Part shown: positions 1 to 8,674 of the stretch, piece by piece
Layout of the letters: every line of letters starts with the position of its first letter
How positions within the stretch are numbered: the stretch's first letter is position 1
DNA from: an uncultured Oscillospiraceae bacterium
GTDB lineage: Bacteria > Bacillota > Clostridia > Oscillospirales > Oscillospiraceae
Reading direction: 5' to 3'
Assembly (NCBI GenBank): GCA_947625045.1
Contig: CANQMW010000007.1
Location: forward strand, 49,472-113,471
DNA: 64,000 bases
Made by a program: the position numbers and the translations under genes
The notes under the pieces: generated by a model
The model's database searches: none
What the model was told of the DNA's origin: nothing
Seen by the model: only the letters and a program-made list of their open reading frames with translations

Positions 1-682
1 GCAGGTTATGGGGGAAAACCTTGGATGGCTCCACGCCCGCCAGTTTGCACACTGCCTTCATCTCCGCCCATATCTGCCGCCGGCTCAAGCTTTTTCCGCT
101 TCTGGTGAGAAATATCTCGCCGGAGGCAATCTTATTTTTCCGGGCGTACTTTAGGAGCTTTCTGCATAGCTTTCCCGGTAACATGATGGTCCGTATCTTC
201 CCCTTCAAGGTAATCTCTGCCTGGCCCGCTATAGCCGCCTCAACGGTCACGTACCGCACCTCGGACACCCGGATGCCCGTGCCGCAGATGGTCTCCATGA
301 GTAAGGCAAGTCGGCTTCGACCACTGTCTATCGCCGCTGTTACCAGCCGCTCATACTCGGTCTTCGTCAGTTCCCGGCCCGGCTCGCGGTAGGCCCTGCG
401 CTGGAGTCGCAGGGCTTTGACGCAGCAGTCCTGCCAGCCGCAAAACTTTAAGAAAGCGTTCACCGCCGCCAGTTTCACGTTCACCGTGGTCGGAGCATAA
501 TGCTGGACCAGTTCATTCTTCCAAGCAACCACCGCTTCCTTTGTGACATGACCATCCCCCAGCCATTCCGCAAACGCATGGACATTTGCCATATATGCAC
601 TTACTGTGCCCTCGCTTCGTTCTTCCCTCCGCAAATTAGACGCAAATGATTCGATTTCGTAGCCTTTCAACTTCCTTCTCAT
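1..682 (-). CDS. Tyrosine recombinase/integrase, cut by window edge
   Basis: Site-specific tyrosine recombinase of the phage-integrase family, probably the integrase of the element filling this window. Translated from the ATG at 682, which follows a strong AGGAGG site, the frame is open to base 1. It shows an N-terminal SAM-like core-binding domain (about residues 5-85) and a catalytic domain containing GTGIRVSEV with the first catalytic Arg. A beta-hairpin lysine region (LKGKIRTIML) follows. The frame ends at FPHNL, just at the start of the HxxR box, so the second Arg and catalytic Tyr lie beyond the window. It reads outward to the left, as integrases at ICE ends often do. A decayed relative lies at 6985-7569. 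Confidence 0.9.
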   Translation of the reverse strand, partial: MRRKLKGYEIESFASNLRREERSEGTVSAYMANVHAFAEWLGDGHVTKEAVVAWKNELVQHYAPTTVNVKLAAVNAFLKFCGWQDCCVKALRLQRRAYREPGRELTKTEYERLVTAAIDSGRSRLALLMETICGTGIRVSEVRYVTVEAAIAGQAEITLKGKIRTIMLPGKLCRKLLKYARKNKIASGEIFLTRSGKSLSRRQIWAEMKAVCKLAGVEPSKVFPHNL

Positions 683-774
683 GTTGGGATACCTCCTCAT
701 TTTAATATCTTCCATTTTAACATTCTGAGGAGGGTCTTAGACACAAACACATATAACTGGAGCTGTTTAACAGA

Positions 775-1014
775 ATGAGTACAGAAAAAGTCTTTCCTGA
801 TGATAAGACCATCCGGGATGCCATCTCAGGCGATCAGCAGGCAGTTGAAAAACTGCTGTCACATTACGCAGATGTAATTGATTCCTATGCGACTGTCGAA
901 GTCCATAACCAGGACGGAACCACACGACAGTATGTTGATCCCGACCTCCGACAACATTTGGTGATGAAACTCCTGGAGGAACTACAGAGCTTCCCAGTAG
1001 ATGAAGCAAAATAA
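775..1014 (+). CDS. Small helix-turn-helix protein, Tn916 Orf8-like
   Basis: 79-residue protein whose sequence (KTIRDAISGDQQAVEKLL, then a YVDPDLRQHLVMKLL segment) resembles the short conjugative-transposon HTH domain proteins that sit beside sigma-like regulators in Tn916-type elements. It is divergent from the integrase, with about 90 bp between the starts. A weak GGAGC site lies upstream. The role is inferred to be regulation of element excision or transfer; only the family resemblance is visible. Its usual partner, a full sigma-like protein, is not adjacent. Confidence 0.7.
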   Translation: MSTEKVFPDDKTIRDAISGDQQAVEKLLSHYADVIDSYATVEVHNQDGTTRQYVDPDLRQHLVMKLLEELQSFPVDEAK

Positions 1015-1048
1015 AACGCTGCCTGGAGCATCAACAGTCCAGGCAGCG
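1007..1048 (-). terminator. Intrinsic terminator of the phosphoesterase gene
   Basis: Perfect 11-bp stem (1017-1027 with 1038-1048, 10-nt loop). On the minus strand it is followed by a TTTTATTTT tract (1007-1016), so it terminates leftward transcription from 1090-4454. On the plus strand no T tract follows, so it would act only weakly for the gene at 775-1014. Confidence 0.7.
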
Positions 1049-1089
1049 AAGTCTATCAAATATCGTCACATTTAAGCATTGCGAATACT

Positions 1090-4000
1090 TTAGTTTAACA
1101 AGTTATGTTGGTTAGAAATTAAAACATTGTGTTCTTGAAAACCACAAAGTTGACAAAGCTTTTGTCTTAATGAATGAGTACAAATTCGATGGTTGAGATA
1201 ATAACCAACGATAGAATCGAGTACTCGAGCCGCATAGATTTCATTTTCACCCTCAAAGCAATCTCTCAATTGTTTAACATCATAATAGTTAAAACTATTT
1301 AAACAATTAATTTTAAGGTCGAGCAATACGAGTTTGGAAGATATGGATGAATCAGCCTCAAATGAAGTTGTTGCTGCTCGTAATAAGTGCTTGCTGTTTA
1401 ATGAGGTGGCAACTTGATGAACCATGTTGCTTGCCATTCCTGAAACCAAAATTTTGACAAAGGTACGAGTCGCTTGGAGCGCAGCCTCCCTTGTAATATT
1501 CTTATTATTCGCTACAGCGCGCTGATATGCAAATTCAACTAAATCACCCTCGATGAAAACTATCATATCATTTATAGCGCGCACTGCACGCATACCGAGT
1601 TTATGGATCTCGCTAATAATATTAATTTTATCTTCGCCCTTAATATCAGTTGGATAATTTTGCAGAATTTGTCCCAGCACTTCAATTGTCTTTAGTGCTG
1701 ACACAACTGCCGCCATGTCTTTATCTTTATCTGAGAGACTGTCATCTATTATCTCTTCACCTTCATGCACCGAACCATCTACAATTCCTATTTCATCTTT
1801 TAGTGTAAGTTCTCTTCTCTGATTCTCTGAAACTTCATCATCCGTAGACGCGACGGAAGAAGGGACAAGTGCTTCTACGACTTCCTGAATATCCTCAAAT
1901 ATGGGATCATCTTTGTTGAAGTCGAACTCTTGATAATCATCCAACGTACAGTACGCATTCAACAGAACATTGTCAATCACCTCAGAACTATTTGCGAAGT
2001 GACACACAAAAATAACAATGTTTCCATACGTCTCATTGTACAGTCTTGAACTCATATACTCAAGTAATTGTAGGACATCTTTATCTGCAATATTGGCAGC
2101 AATATATCTCCCGCAAAAGTAGTAAAATATATATGGGTATTTAAATCTAAATACCTCGCCCGCGCTTTGATCCTTATAAAACAGTTTCGCTTTGAGCATA
2201 TTGTTCAAGAACTCATTTACTGAAAGTCGAAGCATATATGTAGAGCTAATCACTTCAACCACCGCTTCTAATTCTTCTACTGTAAAGCTTGTTTTCTTTT
2301 CAGAAAGCATTAAATATGCCAACCTTGACAAGATGCTTAAATCAGTATTAATATTTCCTGACTGGTAATAATCCTCCGACAGGACCTGAAGACTCCCAAG
2401 AATCAGCGACTCATACAAAAAACTATATTTGCTGCCTTTAAATATCGGCCTAACCGCATCAACATTTTGCAAAACGCTTAATACAGTTATTGGCATTGCT
2501 GGAATAAACGCAGCACCATTTCCTAAAACCGTATCAACTTTATTTCTCGCCTGTTCTATACGTTCAGATATTTCAGGCTCAGTCATTGATCTGTTCTGCA
2601 AATGATACCACTTAGATATTAACTCGTTCCTTTTTGCGTTTCCGAGCGGTAAAATCTCATAGTATATGAGATTATCCCATGTTCTAACCGTTTTTGATGT
2701 CAGTATAGTTGCCAACTCTAATGGGGAGGTCAGCAGCAAGCTAACGTTTCCAAAATATCCACACAGAAAATCGACCACTTGGTTTCTTCTGTTGTTAGAA
2801 TCTTTAATATAATCAAAATCATCGACAATAATCTTTCTCTTTTCTCTCTTTAGTTGTCTAAAATCCTCCAATGCACTTTCTGAGTATTGAGAAACAAATG
2901 CCTCCTCAACAACTTTCATAATACTAGACTCTGATGACGCAGTAAAGGACCTTCCATTTACAATCAAACAGCAACAATCAGAATCTTTTTCGCTAAAAAA
3001 GATTCTGTTGGCCAGAGCAGTCTTTCCAGCACATGAGTCTCCTGTCAAGATGTTTAATGAGTTCTTATTGAGCTCAGCTAGCACGTTCGTGCGTATGACT
3101 CTACTCCTCATCTTTTCGTTCTTGAAATTGCACTTGTTCAATTCCGGCCATACGTATATATCCGATAGCAATACTTCCTCGGCGGCAAAATGGTTAATTG
3201 TAACCCCAATATCATTTGCTCTATTAATACTTTCCTCGTTAGGACAGTAGGGATTCATTGTAGCAGCAATATTCTTGTGATACTGCTGTTTATGTGCATT
3301 CCCCATTCGTTCGTATTTTTTGCCTGTCCAGCAATAGTCGATAATTTCGTATGTCTGAAGTGCGCCATCAAAGTTAATTACAGAGAATGCGCTCTCGTCA
3401 TCGTCACTGTTCTGTAACTCTTTTCCTTTGTCAATATACAGCGAAAAATTATCCCAACCCTTATTATAGTTATCTCTGTTATGTTCATGTCCCATGAGCA
3501 CAATATCAGCTTTACTTCGTATGTAGTTAATGAAGTCGGTTTTATGATCGGGGTTCATCCAATTTATTGGATGATGGAAAAGAAATACCACAACCCTGTA
3601 ATTCTCTGGAGATATATCTTCAAAGTGCTCGGTCGGCATAACTATTTTGCCGGGCACTTCGCAAATTTTAGACATCCATGATGTGTTCGCCATCACAAAT
3701 AAGCATTTGCTTCCATCGACTTCTATCTCTGATCTCGGCAAATACATGTCAGTATTAATCCCATGTGCTTTAGCAAATTCAAAATAGCCCTGCTGCACCA
3801 CGGTCACATTCCTATAGAAATCATCATCAAGTTTACTTTGGTGGACACTATTTATCAAAACTTCCCTCGTTGTTGTTTCTCTGTCAAAGTCGCAGTCATG
3901 GTTTCCTGGTACACATATAAAATGCACTTTAGAATTCTTCTCTTTTTCTATAAACTCTGCTATATCATTAATCAGTTCATTAGCCAAATCATATTGTTGC

Positions 4001-4164
4001 TTTTTTCCAGAATACGCAATATCACCCGTTATCGCAAGTACAACATCCCCGTTGCTAGGCAATGCGCTAGCACAGGCAGAAGCCAACTTGTCCTTCTTCA
4101 TCAGGATAGTATCATCATGTCCACTTATATGTATATCAGACAAGTGAATAATTGACAGGCTCAT
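1090..4164 (-). CDS. Metallophosphoesterase-P-loop NTPase protein, candidate defence effector
   Basis: Large multidomain protein (about 1,024 residues). Residues 1-290 are a calcineurin-like metallophosphoesterase with every metal-binding motif: D10-x-H12, GDIAYSG (47-53), GNHD (87-90), a paired His near 197-198 and GHEH (225-228). A P-loop NTPase follows, with Walker A GDSCAGKT (375-382), Walker B KIIVDDFDY (444-452) and a sensor-like strand LLLTSP, reminiscent of STAND/NACHT switches. The C-terminal ~450 residues are largely helical with an acidic stretch. An upstream ATG at 4197 exists, but the ATG at 4164 has a GGGGGAAG site at proper spacing and begins right before the DxH strand. An effector-plus-switch architecture beside an ICE integrase suggests phage or plasmid defence; this is inference. 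A small gene (4224-4454) precedes it. Confidence 0.8.
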   Translation of the reverse strand: MSLSIIHLSDIHISGHDDTILMKKDKLASACASALPSNGDVVLAITGDIAYSGKKQQYDLANELINDIAEFIEKEKNSKVHFICVPGNHDCDFDRETTTREVLINSVHQSKLDDDFYRNVTVVQQGYFEFAKAHGINTDMYLPRSEIEVDGSKCLFVMANTSWMSKICEVPGKIVMPTEHFEDISPENYRVVVFLFHHPINWMNPDHKTDFINYIRSKADIVLMGHEHNRDNYNKGWDNFSLYIDKGKELQNSDDDESAFSVINFDGALQTYEIIDYCWTGKKYERMGNAHKQQYHKNIAATMNPYCPNEESINRANDIGVTINHFAAEEVLLSDIYVWPELNKCNFKNEKMRSRVIRTNVLAELNKNSLNILTGDSCAGKTALANRIFFSEKDSDCCCLIVNGRSFTASSESSIMKVVEEAFVSQYSESALEDFRQLKREKRKIIVDDFDYIKDSNNRRNQVVDFLCGYFGNVSLLLTSPLELATILTSKTVRTWDNLIYYEILPLGNAKRNELISKWYHLQNRSMTEPEISERIEQARNKVDTVLGNGAAFIPAMPITVLSVLQNVDAVRPIFKGSKYSFLYESLILGSLQVLSEDYYQSGNINTDLSILSRLAYLMLSEKKTSFTVEELEAVVEVISSTYMLRLSVNEFLNNMLKAKLFYKDQSAGEVFRFKYPYIFYYFCGRYIAANIADKDVLQLLEYMSSRLYNETYGNIVIFVCHFANSSEVIDNVLLNAYCTLDDYQEFDFNKDDPIFEDIQEVVEALVPSSVASTDDEVSENQRRELTLKDEIGIVDGSVHEGEEIIDDSLSDKDKDMAAVVSALKTIEVLGQILQNYPTDIKGEDKINIISEIHKLGMRAVRAINDMIVFIEGDLVEFAYQRAVANNKNITREAALQATRTFVKILVSGMASNMVHQVATSLNSKHLLRAATTSFEADSSISSKLVLLDLKINCLNSFNYYDVKQLRDCFEGENEIYAARVLDSIVGYYLNHRICTHSLRQKLCQLCGFQEHNVLISNQHNLLN

Positions 4165-4223
4165 ATCTTTCTTCCCCCAAATCAGTATGAATGTCAATAT
4201 TATACCTTGTTTAGGGTGTTATT

Positions 4224-4454
4224 TCAAGAGTCATGGTTTGTTTGTTCGATGACTAACCATTTATCACCGTCAAAAAACAGGACAAATTGCCGCTCATCTG
4301 ATATGCACTCGAACTTGTGTCTTTCAGCTTTTCCTATTGCAATTCGTTTAACCTTCCGAAATAAATGTGTCTCACCCCAGCTATCTGTGATGCCTAATGG
4401 CAATATTTCCCCATCAGGATAATAATCTGCTCTGACAATATACTTATTTGCCAT
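4224..4454 (-). CDS. Small hypothetical protein preceding the phosphoesterase gene
   Basis: 76-residue soluble protein rich in beta-prone residues (YIVRADYYPDG, KFECISDERQFVLFFDGDKW). I do not recognise the family. An AAAGGGA site lies about 10 nt before the ATG. It lies 59 bp upstream of the phosphoesterase-NTPase start on the same strand, so the two are likely co-transcribed. It may be a sensor, inhibitor or accessory subunit of that protein. No promoter is obvious in the 380 bp upstream, which may be partly occupied by the IS110 left end. Confidence 0.6.
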   Translation of the reverse strand: MANKYIVRADYYPDGEILPLGITDSWGETHLFRKVKRIAIGKAERHKFECISDERQFVLFFDGDKWLVIEQTNHDS

Positions 4455-4574
4455 AATACTATTTTCCCTTTCAATCGTCTACACATGTTTGTAGCTAGTT
4501 ATTCTATTGACATATTTCTAACATATTATGCCACGCCAGCATCTATAATGTGTCAATTCTTCTATTACAATAAA

Positions 4575-4790
4575 AGTTGGACGAGGAAGCCGGGCAGCCA
4601 GTCCGGCTTTCATCCATCTCTTGCCTAAGCTACAATGGGAGGAGCAACTGGCTGACCTAATTCTCCTTGGGCTTTTATGTCCGCTGGAAAGACTGTCAGC
4701 CATCCTCTCATTGCAGCGTTCGGTTTAAGCAGGTTGAGCCCACCGCTCGTCGGAGTGTTCGCGTCACCCAATAGATTGAATCGGCAACGA
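4575..4790 (+). ncRNA. Candidate IS110 bridge (guide) RNA region
   Basis: The ~330 bp before the IS110 transposase contain no credible gene but several inverted repeats. One is a 7-bp stem at 4587-4593/4603-4609 with a 9-nt loop. Another is a perfect 8-bp stem at 4649-4656/4695-4702 enclosing a 38-nt internal region. IS110-group elements are known to encode a guide RNA in a long non-coding end, with a 5' hairpin and stems carrying target- and donor-binding loops. The layout fits, but I could not define the loops or RNA ends. Confidence 0.4.
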
Positions 4791-4836
4791 GAAAAAGATG
4801 GGGTCCGGTTGCAGATCACTGTATTGGAGGAATGAC

Positions 4837-6045
4837 ATGAACGCAGTTGGTATCGACGTTTCCAAAGGCAAGAGCATGGTGGCCGCCATGCGCCCCTTTG
4901 GAGAAGTGGTGTTCTCTCCCTTTGAGGTACATCACACAGACAGCGAACTGTGCAGCTTGGCAGAGAAGCTCATAAGCCTGCCAGGTGAAACCCGCGTGGT
5001 AATGGAGTATACGGGAAACTACCACGCTCCGGCAGCACAGGCGCTTTGTGCAGCCGGGATCTATGTCTCCGTAGTCAATCCCATCCTGGTACATGACTAC
5101 GGGAACAACAGTTTAAGACGGGCCAAGACCGACAAAAAGGACGCCATAAAGCTGGCAAATTACGCTCTGGATCACTGGCTTTCTCTGCCGCAGTATTTCC
5201 CCGAAGAGGATACGCGGCATTTACTCAAAGTCTGCTATCGCCAGTACCAGCAGCTCAGTAGGATGCAGACCATGCAGAAGAACAATCTCATTTCTCTGCT
5301 CGATTCCACATTCCCTGGCGCAAACCGCCTGTTCTCAAGCCCTCCTCGTGCGGATGGAAGCGAAAAATGGGTGGACTTCGTGGCCCATTTCTGGCATTGC
5401 GAGTGTGTTTGCGGTACGTCTGTTGCGGAGTTCACTCGCCGGTATGAAAGATGGTGCCGGAGGCACGGCTATAACTTCAGTGCGGAGAAAGCCTCTGAGA
5501 TATACACGGATTCTTGCGGTTATCCCAGCGTCTTGCCGAAGAGCGACACTACAAAGGTACTCATTCAGCAGGCCGTAGCTCAGCTCCAAGCCTCTTCATC
5601 TTCCCTGGCAGTTCTCCGCCAGCGCATGACCACGCTTGCACAAATGCTGCCGGAATACCCCATCGTCATGAAGATGTATGGCGTCGGGCAAACCCTCGGC
5701 CCTCAACTCATGGCCGAGATCGGCGACGTTCGCCGGTTCCATTCCAAAAAAGCCCTTGTAGCCTTTGCCGGTATTGACGCGCCTCCCTACCAATCTGGCA
5801 CGGTAGACGTCCGCAGCCGCAGTATCTCCAAGCGGGGCTCAGCATCCTTACGCCGGACGCTCTTTCTTGTCATGGGCGCTATCCTGCGCACCTCGCCAGC
5901 GGATGAGCCCATCTTCCAGTTCATGAACAGAAAACGCGCCGAGGGTAAACCCTACAAGGTCTACATGATGGCCTCCGCCAACAAATTCCTTCGCACCTAC
6001 TATGCCACAGTAAAAGCGTATCTGAACGCCCTGGAAGACTGCTGA
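4837..6045 (+). CDS. IS110-family DEDD transposase
   Basis: 402-residue RNA-guided-type recombinase. The N-terminal RuvC-like DEDD domain shows VGIDVSKGKSMVA (first Asp), VMEYTGNYH (Glu) and AKTDKKDAIKLA (Asp pair). The C-terminal Transposase_20 domain shows MYGVGQTLGPQLMAEIGD, FAGIDAPPYQSG (candidate catalytic Ser in QSG) and SKRGSASLRRTLF. The frame opens at 4798, but the ATG at 4837 has GGAGG six bases upstream and starts directly at the conserved N-terminus. It appears full length and intact. Confidence 0.93.
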   Translation: MNAVGIDVSKGKSMVAAMRPFGEVVFSPFEVHHTDSELCSLAEKLISLPGETRVVMEYTGNYHAPAAQALCAAGIYVSVVNPILVHDYGNNSLRRAKTDKKDAIKLANYALDHWLSLPQYFPEEDTRHLLKVCYRQYQQLSRMQTMQKNNLISLLDSTFPGANRLFSSPPRADGSEKWVDFVAHFWHCECVCGTSVAEFTRRYERWCRRHGYNFSAEKASEIYTDSCGYPSVLPKSDTTKVLIQQAVAQLQASSSSLAVLRQRMTTLAQMLPEYPIVMKMYGVGQTLGPQLMAEIGDVRRFHSKKALVAFAGIDAPPYQSGTVDVRSRSISKRGSASLRRTLFLVMGAILRTSPADEPIFQFMNRKRAEGKPYKVYMMASANKFLRTYYATVKAYLNALEDC

Positions 6046-6239
6046 TTCTTCCTTACATTCAATAGGCCGCCGTTTCAAAAAAGAGGCGTCATGCGGTCAG
6101 GATTGGTGTACCTGTTTTGGCCGTTTCATAATCTGCTTTTTCCTACTTGACTTTTCTTAGCAGGTCTTTCCACTTCTCGCTAGGTAGACCAGAATTATAA
6201 GTAATGCCTTTTATTGACCTTCCTTCTGTCAAAAGCATA

Positions 6240-6692
6240 TTACCCAGTGCTCTTCTCAAAGGTGACCAGTTTTGGTCCGTTCTGGCACAATCTGACTGCT
6301 TCCACCTCCTCTTCTGTTATAAATGGCTCGTCCCAATGGCGCGAGTCGTAGGAGTCTGCCGCGTTATCGCCCAGGACATAGAAGCAGCCATTCGAAACGG
6401 TGATCATCTCGCCGTTCCGTTCTATTTTCTCTCCCCCGCTCGCCGCGATCCTCTTCACCAGAAACTCTCCATTATGCCTAAATATGATAATATCCCCGGT
6501 CTTCAGCTCCCCACGGAGCCGAAGGCCGAGGATAAAACTGTTTTTGTGCAGTGTCGGTTCCATGAAGGAGCTGGGCGCATAGCACACTAGCAGCACCATC
6601 TTGAAAAACAGAAGCGTCACCGCCGCACATAGGACTGGGACCACCCAGCCTCGTTGTTTTCGCATATCCGAAGATCTCTTTCCTTCACGCAC
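6240..6692 (-). CDS. Signal peptidase I paralogue lacking the catalytic serine
   Basis: Type I signal peptidase (S26) homologue of 150 residues: N-terminal membrane segment (17-37), box B, substrate-binding strands, a general-base Lys80 (FLVKRIAASGG) and the GDNAADSYDSR box. The nucleophile position, Ser43 in the paralogue at 31177-31596, is Phe43 here (SSFMEPT), a single TCC to TTC change, so proteolysis should be lost. Relative to that paralogue there is also a 4-nt deletion after the start region, moving the usable start to the GTG at 6692, and a different C-terminal tail. It overlaps the truncated zinc-finger gene upstream by 8 nt. Probably decaying; a non-catalytic role cannot be excluded. 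Confidence 0.85.
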   Translation of the reverse strand: MREGKRSSDMRKQRGWVVPVLCAAVTLLFFKMVLLVCYAPSSFMEPTLHKNSFILGLRLRGELKTGDIIIFRHNGEFLVKRIAASGGEKIERNGEMITVSNGCFYVLGDNAADSYDSRHWDEPFITEEEVEAVRLCQNGPKLVTFEKSTG

Positions 6693-7005
6693 TCATCTCC
6701 TTTCTGTTCCTGATACCGGTTCCCCTCGCCTCCAAAAACGCTTTACTCCTGGAGATGTGTGCCTGGGACATTGGGGCTGAGATCGTGGCCGCCAGCCAGC
6801 GGTATGCCTCCTTCTTGCTCATATATCCTGACTGGTGCAGCTGATCAAAGTAGCGATGGTCCGTCCGCCGGAGCGCACGCATGTGGCCGTTCGCCATCTC
6901 TCCCACCGGGATCGTTGTCCCCAGGTGCGTGCGGACATAGGCGTCACATGCCGGACATTTGGCGCAGACATACAGCATGGTGTTCCTACTGCTAGTATGC
7001 CGCAA
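6685..7005 (-). pseudogene. Truncated DUF3268-type zinc-finger protein
   Basis: Close copy of 31593-32045 that has lost the N-terminal CPYC half of its zinc finger. It also has a 12-codon in-frame deletion (the GCLGEYYCRQVI segment). What remains runs from NTMLYVCAKCPACDAYV to a C-terminus identical in style (RNRKEMSA). The 5' end fuses near 6990 with an integrase remnant, so the current ATG is probably accidental. Confidence 0.75.
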
Positions 7006-7569
7006 GGTCCTTGCACAGCTTCTTTGGCAGCAGGATCATGCGTATCTTTCCCTTGTATGGATCACCGCCTGGCGTTTCCGCAAACACTCCACCGTTACAG
7101 CATACACCTCGCTTACGCGAATACCATTGGCAGCAATAGTCTGCATCAGCAGCTCTAACCGCTTATCTTCCTCATTCCTCGCAGCCCTGAGCAGTTTTTC
7201 ATAGCCCTGCTGAGTCAGCTCTCTTTCTTATACGGAAAGGATCGTCCACTACACCATTACGCGACGCAGCTTCCACCGAGGAAATCCGGCAAAACCAAGG
7301 AAGCGATTCACAGCCGCCAACACGAAATTGATGCTGGCGGCCGCATTGCCCTTTGCCTAATTCTTGAAAGCGACCAGCGTTCCCTTGTTCATGATCTGCC
7401 CACCGCAGAACGATGCCAATACCCCAACATCGTGCATGTACTTCGCTACCATGGCCCCGCTGCCCCCTCGTTCCTGCAGATAAGCCTGGAATCTTTCCAT
7501 TTCTTTTCTTTGTATCAAAAGCACTTTCCGCGTCCTCCTTTCGCTCATTTTAGCACGAAAGGATGGCAT
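6985..7569 (-). pseudogene. Degenerate tyrosine integrase
   Basis: Minus-strand translation in shifting frames recovers a tyrosine recombinase. The N-terminal core-binding part is at 7357-7569 (ERFQAYLQERGGSG...VLASFCGG). After stops comes RELTQQGYEKLL, then NGIRVSEVYAVTVECL with the first catalytic Arg at about 7090-7240, then a frameshifted KIRMILLPKKLCKDL. The sequence ends at the junction with the zinc-finger remnant. It is related to the integrase at 1-682 (similar RELT..YE.L and GIRVSEV blocks). Confidence 0.75.
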
Positions 7570-7714
7570 TTCGGATAAGGTGCCTTTTTGGAGGGATTAT
7601 TCCTCTGATTTGTTAAGGCATTGCGGCCAGTATAACCTGGCTGCCTTCATCCTATTATTCTAAAACCGCTGTCCCTATATTTCTCAAGGAAATATCGAAT
7701 TGCTCTTTAGCTTA

Positions 7715-7743
7715 TTTAAACTCTTTCCCACGAAAAATATAAT
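7715..7743 (+). promoter_or_regulatory. Sigma-A-type promoter of the sigma/anti-sigma operon
   Basis: TTTAAA (7715-7720), 17-bp spacer, TATAAT (7738-7743), immediately upstream of the XRE gene start at 7768. Confidence 0.6.
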
Positions 7744-7764
7744 CATCCCTTAGGGAGGGATGAT
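7742..7764 (+). promoter_or_regulatory. Inverted repeat over the ribosome binding site
   Basis: Perfect 9-bp inverted repeat (7742-7750 with 7756-7764, 5-nt loop). It overlaps the end of the -10 box and the AGGGAGGGAT ribosome binding site of the XRE gene. It could be a repressor operator for the XRE protein or an mRNA hairpin sequestering the ribosome binding site. Confidence 0.55.
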
Positions 7765-7767
7765 CAT

Positions 7768-8130
7768 ATGAACAAAAGCGAATTACAAGAGACCATTGGC
7801 AACAACCTATATCAAGCGCGGCTCAACGCTCACATGACCCAGGAACAGCTTGCTGAGAAGGCGGGCATCAGCACTTCCTTCTACACAAACGTAGAACTCG
7901 GTCACAAGGGTATGGGCGTATACAACCTATACAGGATCATCAATGTACTCCGCGTCAGCGCCGATGGCATCCTCTATGGCAGTGATTGCGACGCACACAT
8001 TCTCAACATTCTTGCCATTCTGAAATATCAGCCGGACAGCTTCCTCACCTCAGTTGAGAACATGATCCGTTTCATGCTTGCCGAGAAGGAGCGTCAGGAA
8101 AAGGAGCACAGAGAGGAAGTGCTCCAATGA
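7768..8130 (+). CDS. XRE-family HTH regulator
   Basis: 120-residue DNA-binding protein. An N-terminal Cro/CI-type HTH spans residues about 8-65 (LYQARLNAHMTQEQLAEKAG, with the recognition helix around ISTSFYTNVELG). The C-terminal helical part may mediate dimerisation. It is the first gene of a four-gene operon and overlaps the sigma factor start (ATGA). The inverted repeat between its promoter and start codon suggests autoregulation. It probably controls production of the downstream sigma/anti-sigma pair. Confidence 0.85.
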   Translation: MNKSELQETIGNNLYQARLNAHMTQEQLAEKAGISTSFYTNVELGHKGMGVYNLYRIINVLRVSADGILYGSDCDAHILNILAILKYQPDSFLTSVENMIRFMLAEKERQEKEHREEVLQ

Positions 8131-8621
8131 TAGAAACAGAGGAACAGCGGCAGGGCATCCACACGCTTTATCTGCAAGAGTACCCAAAGCTCCTGGCTTA
8201 CGCCCGGTCACTTCTCCATGACGAGAGCCTTGCCAAGGAAGCGGTGCAGGACACTTTTCTTATCGCTTGCACGAAACCAGCGGTCTTGCTCAGTCACCCG
8301 AATCCGCCCGGCTGGCTGATGCTGACCTTGAAATACACCATTAATAATATGATCCGAGGCAGGGCTAAGCTGAGCGCCCTGCTTCTTTATTATCAGGAGG
8401 TTCCGCTTGCCGATGGCTCTCTGCGCTTGGGTGAGTTGGAACTTGACGTCATCTGTGAAGACCTTTTGGGCAAAGAGGACTGGCGCATGCTCAAAAGCTT
8501 TCTGCTTCATCATATGTCTGTCCAGGATGTCGCCGATTCCATGGGGATCTCTCGAGAGGCCGCCAAAAAGCGTCTCCAGCGCTCTCACAAGCGGCTGAAA
8601 GAAAAACTCAAAAAAGACTGA
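8127..8621 (+). CDS. ECF-type RNA polymerase sigma factor
   Basis: 164-residue sigma-70 family protein of ECF size. Region 2 lies at residues about 10-75 (YPKLLAYARSLLHDESLAKEAVQDTFL). Region 4 HTH is at the C-terminus (MSVQDVADSMGISREAAKKRLQRSHKRLKEKL). Its start overlaps the upstream XRE stop by 4 nt, implying translational coupling. The membrane protein encoded next (8675-9556) is the likely cognate anti-sigma factor. The target genes are unknown; autoregulation is typical of the family. Confidence 0.88.
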   Translation: MIETEEQRQGIHTLYLQEYPKLLAYARSLLHDESLAKEAVQDTFLIACTKPAVLLSHPNPPGWLMLTLKYTINNMIRGRAKLSALLLYYQEVPLADGSLRLGELELDVICEDLLGKEDWRMLKSFLLHHMSVQDVADSMGISREAAKKRLQRSHKRLKEKLKKD

Positions 8622-8674
8622 TCCGCTGTCCCCAAAACGTCGCTTTTCGACATATACGCTATAGGAGGGTTAAG

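Larger units (their letters stand above)
4500..6150 (+). mobile_element. IS110-family insertion sequence (ends approximate)
   Basis: One DEDD transposase gene with a long structured left non-coding region and a shorter right one. IS110-family elements lack conventional inverted repeats and target duplications, so the ends cannot be fixed from one copy; the limits given are approximate. Confidence 0.6.
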
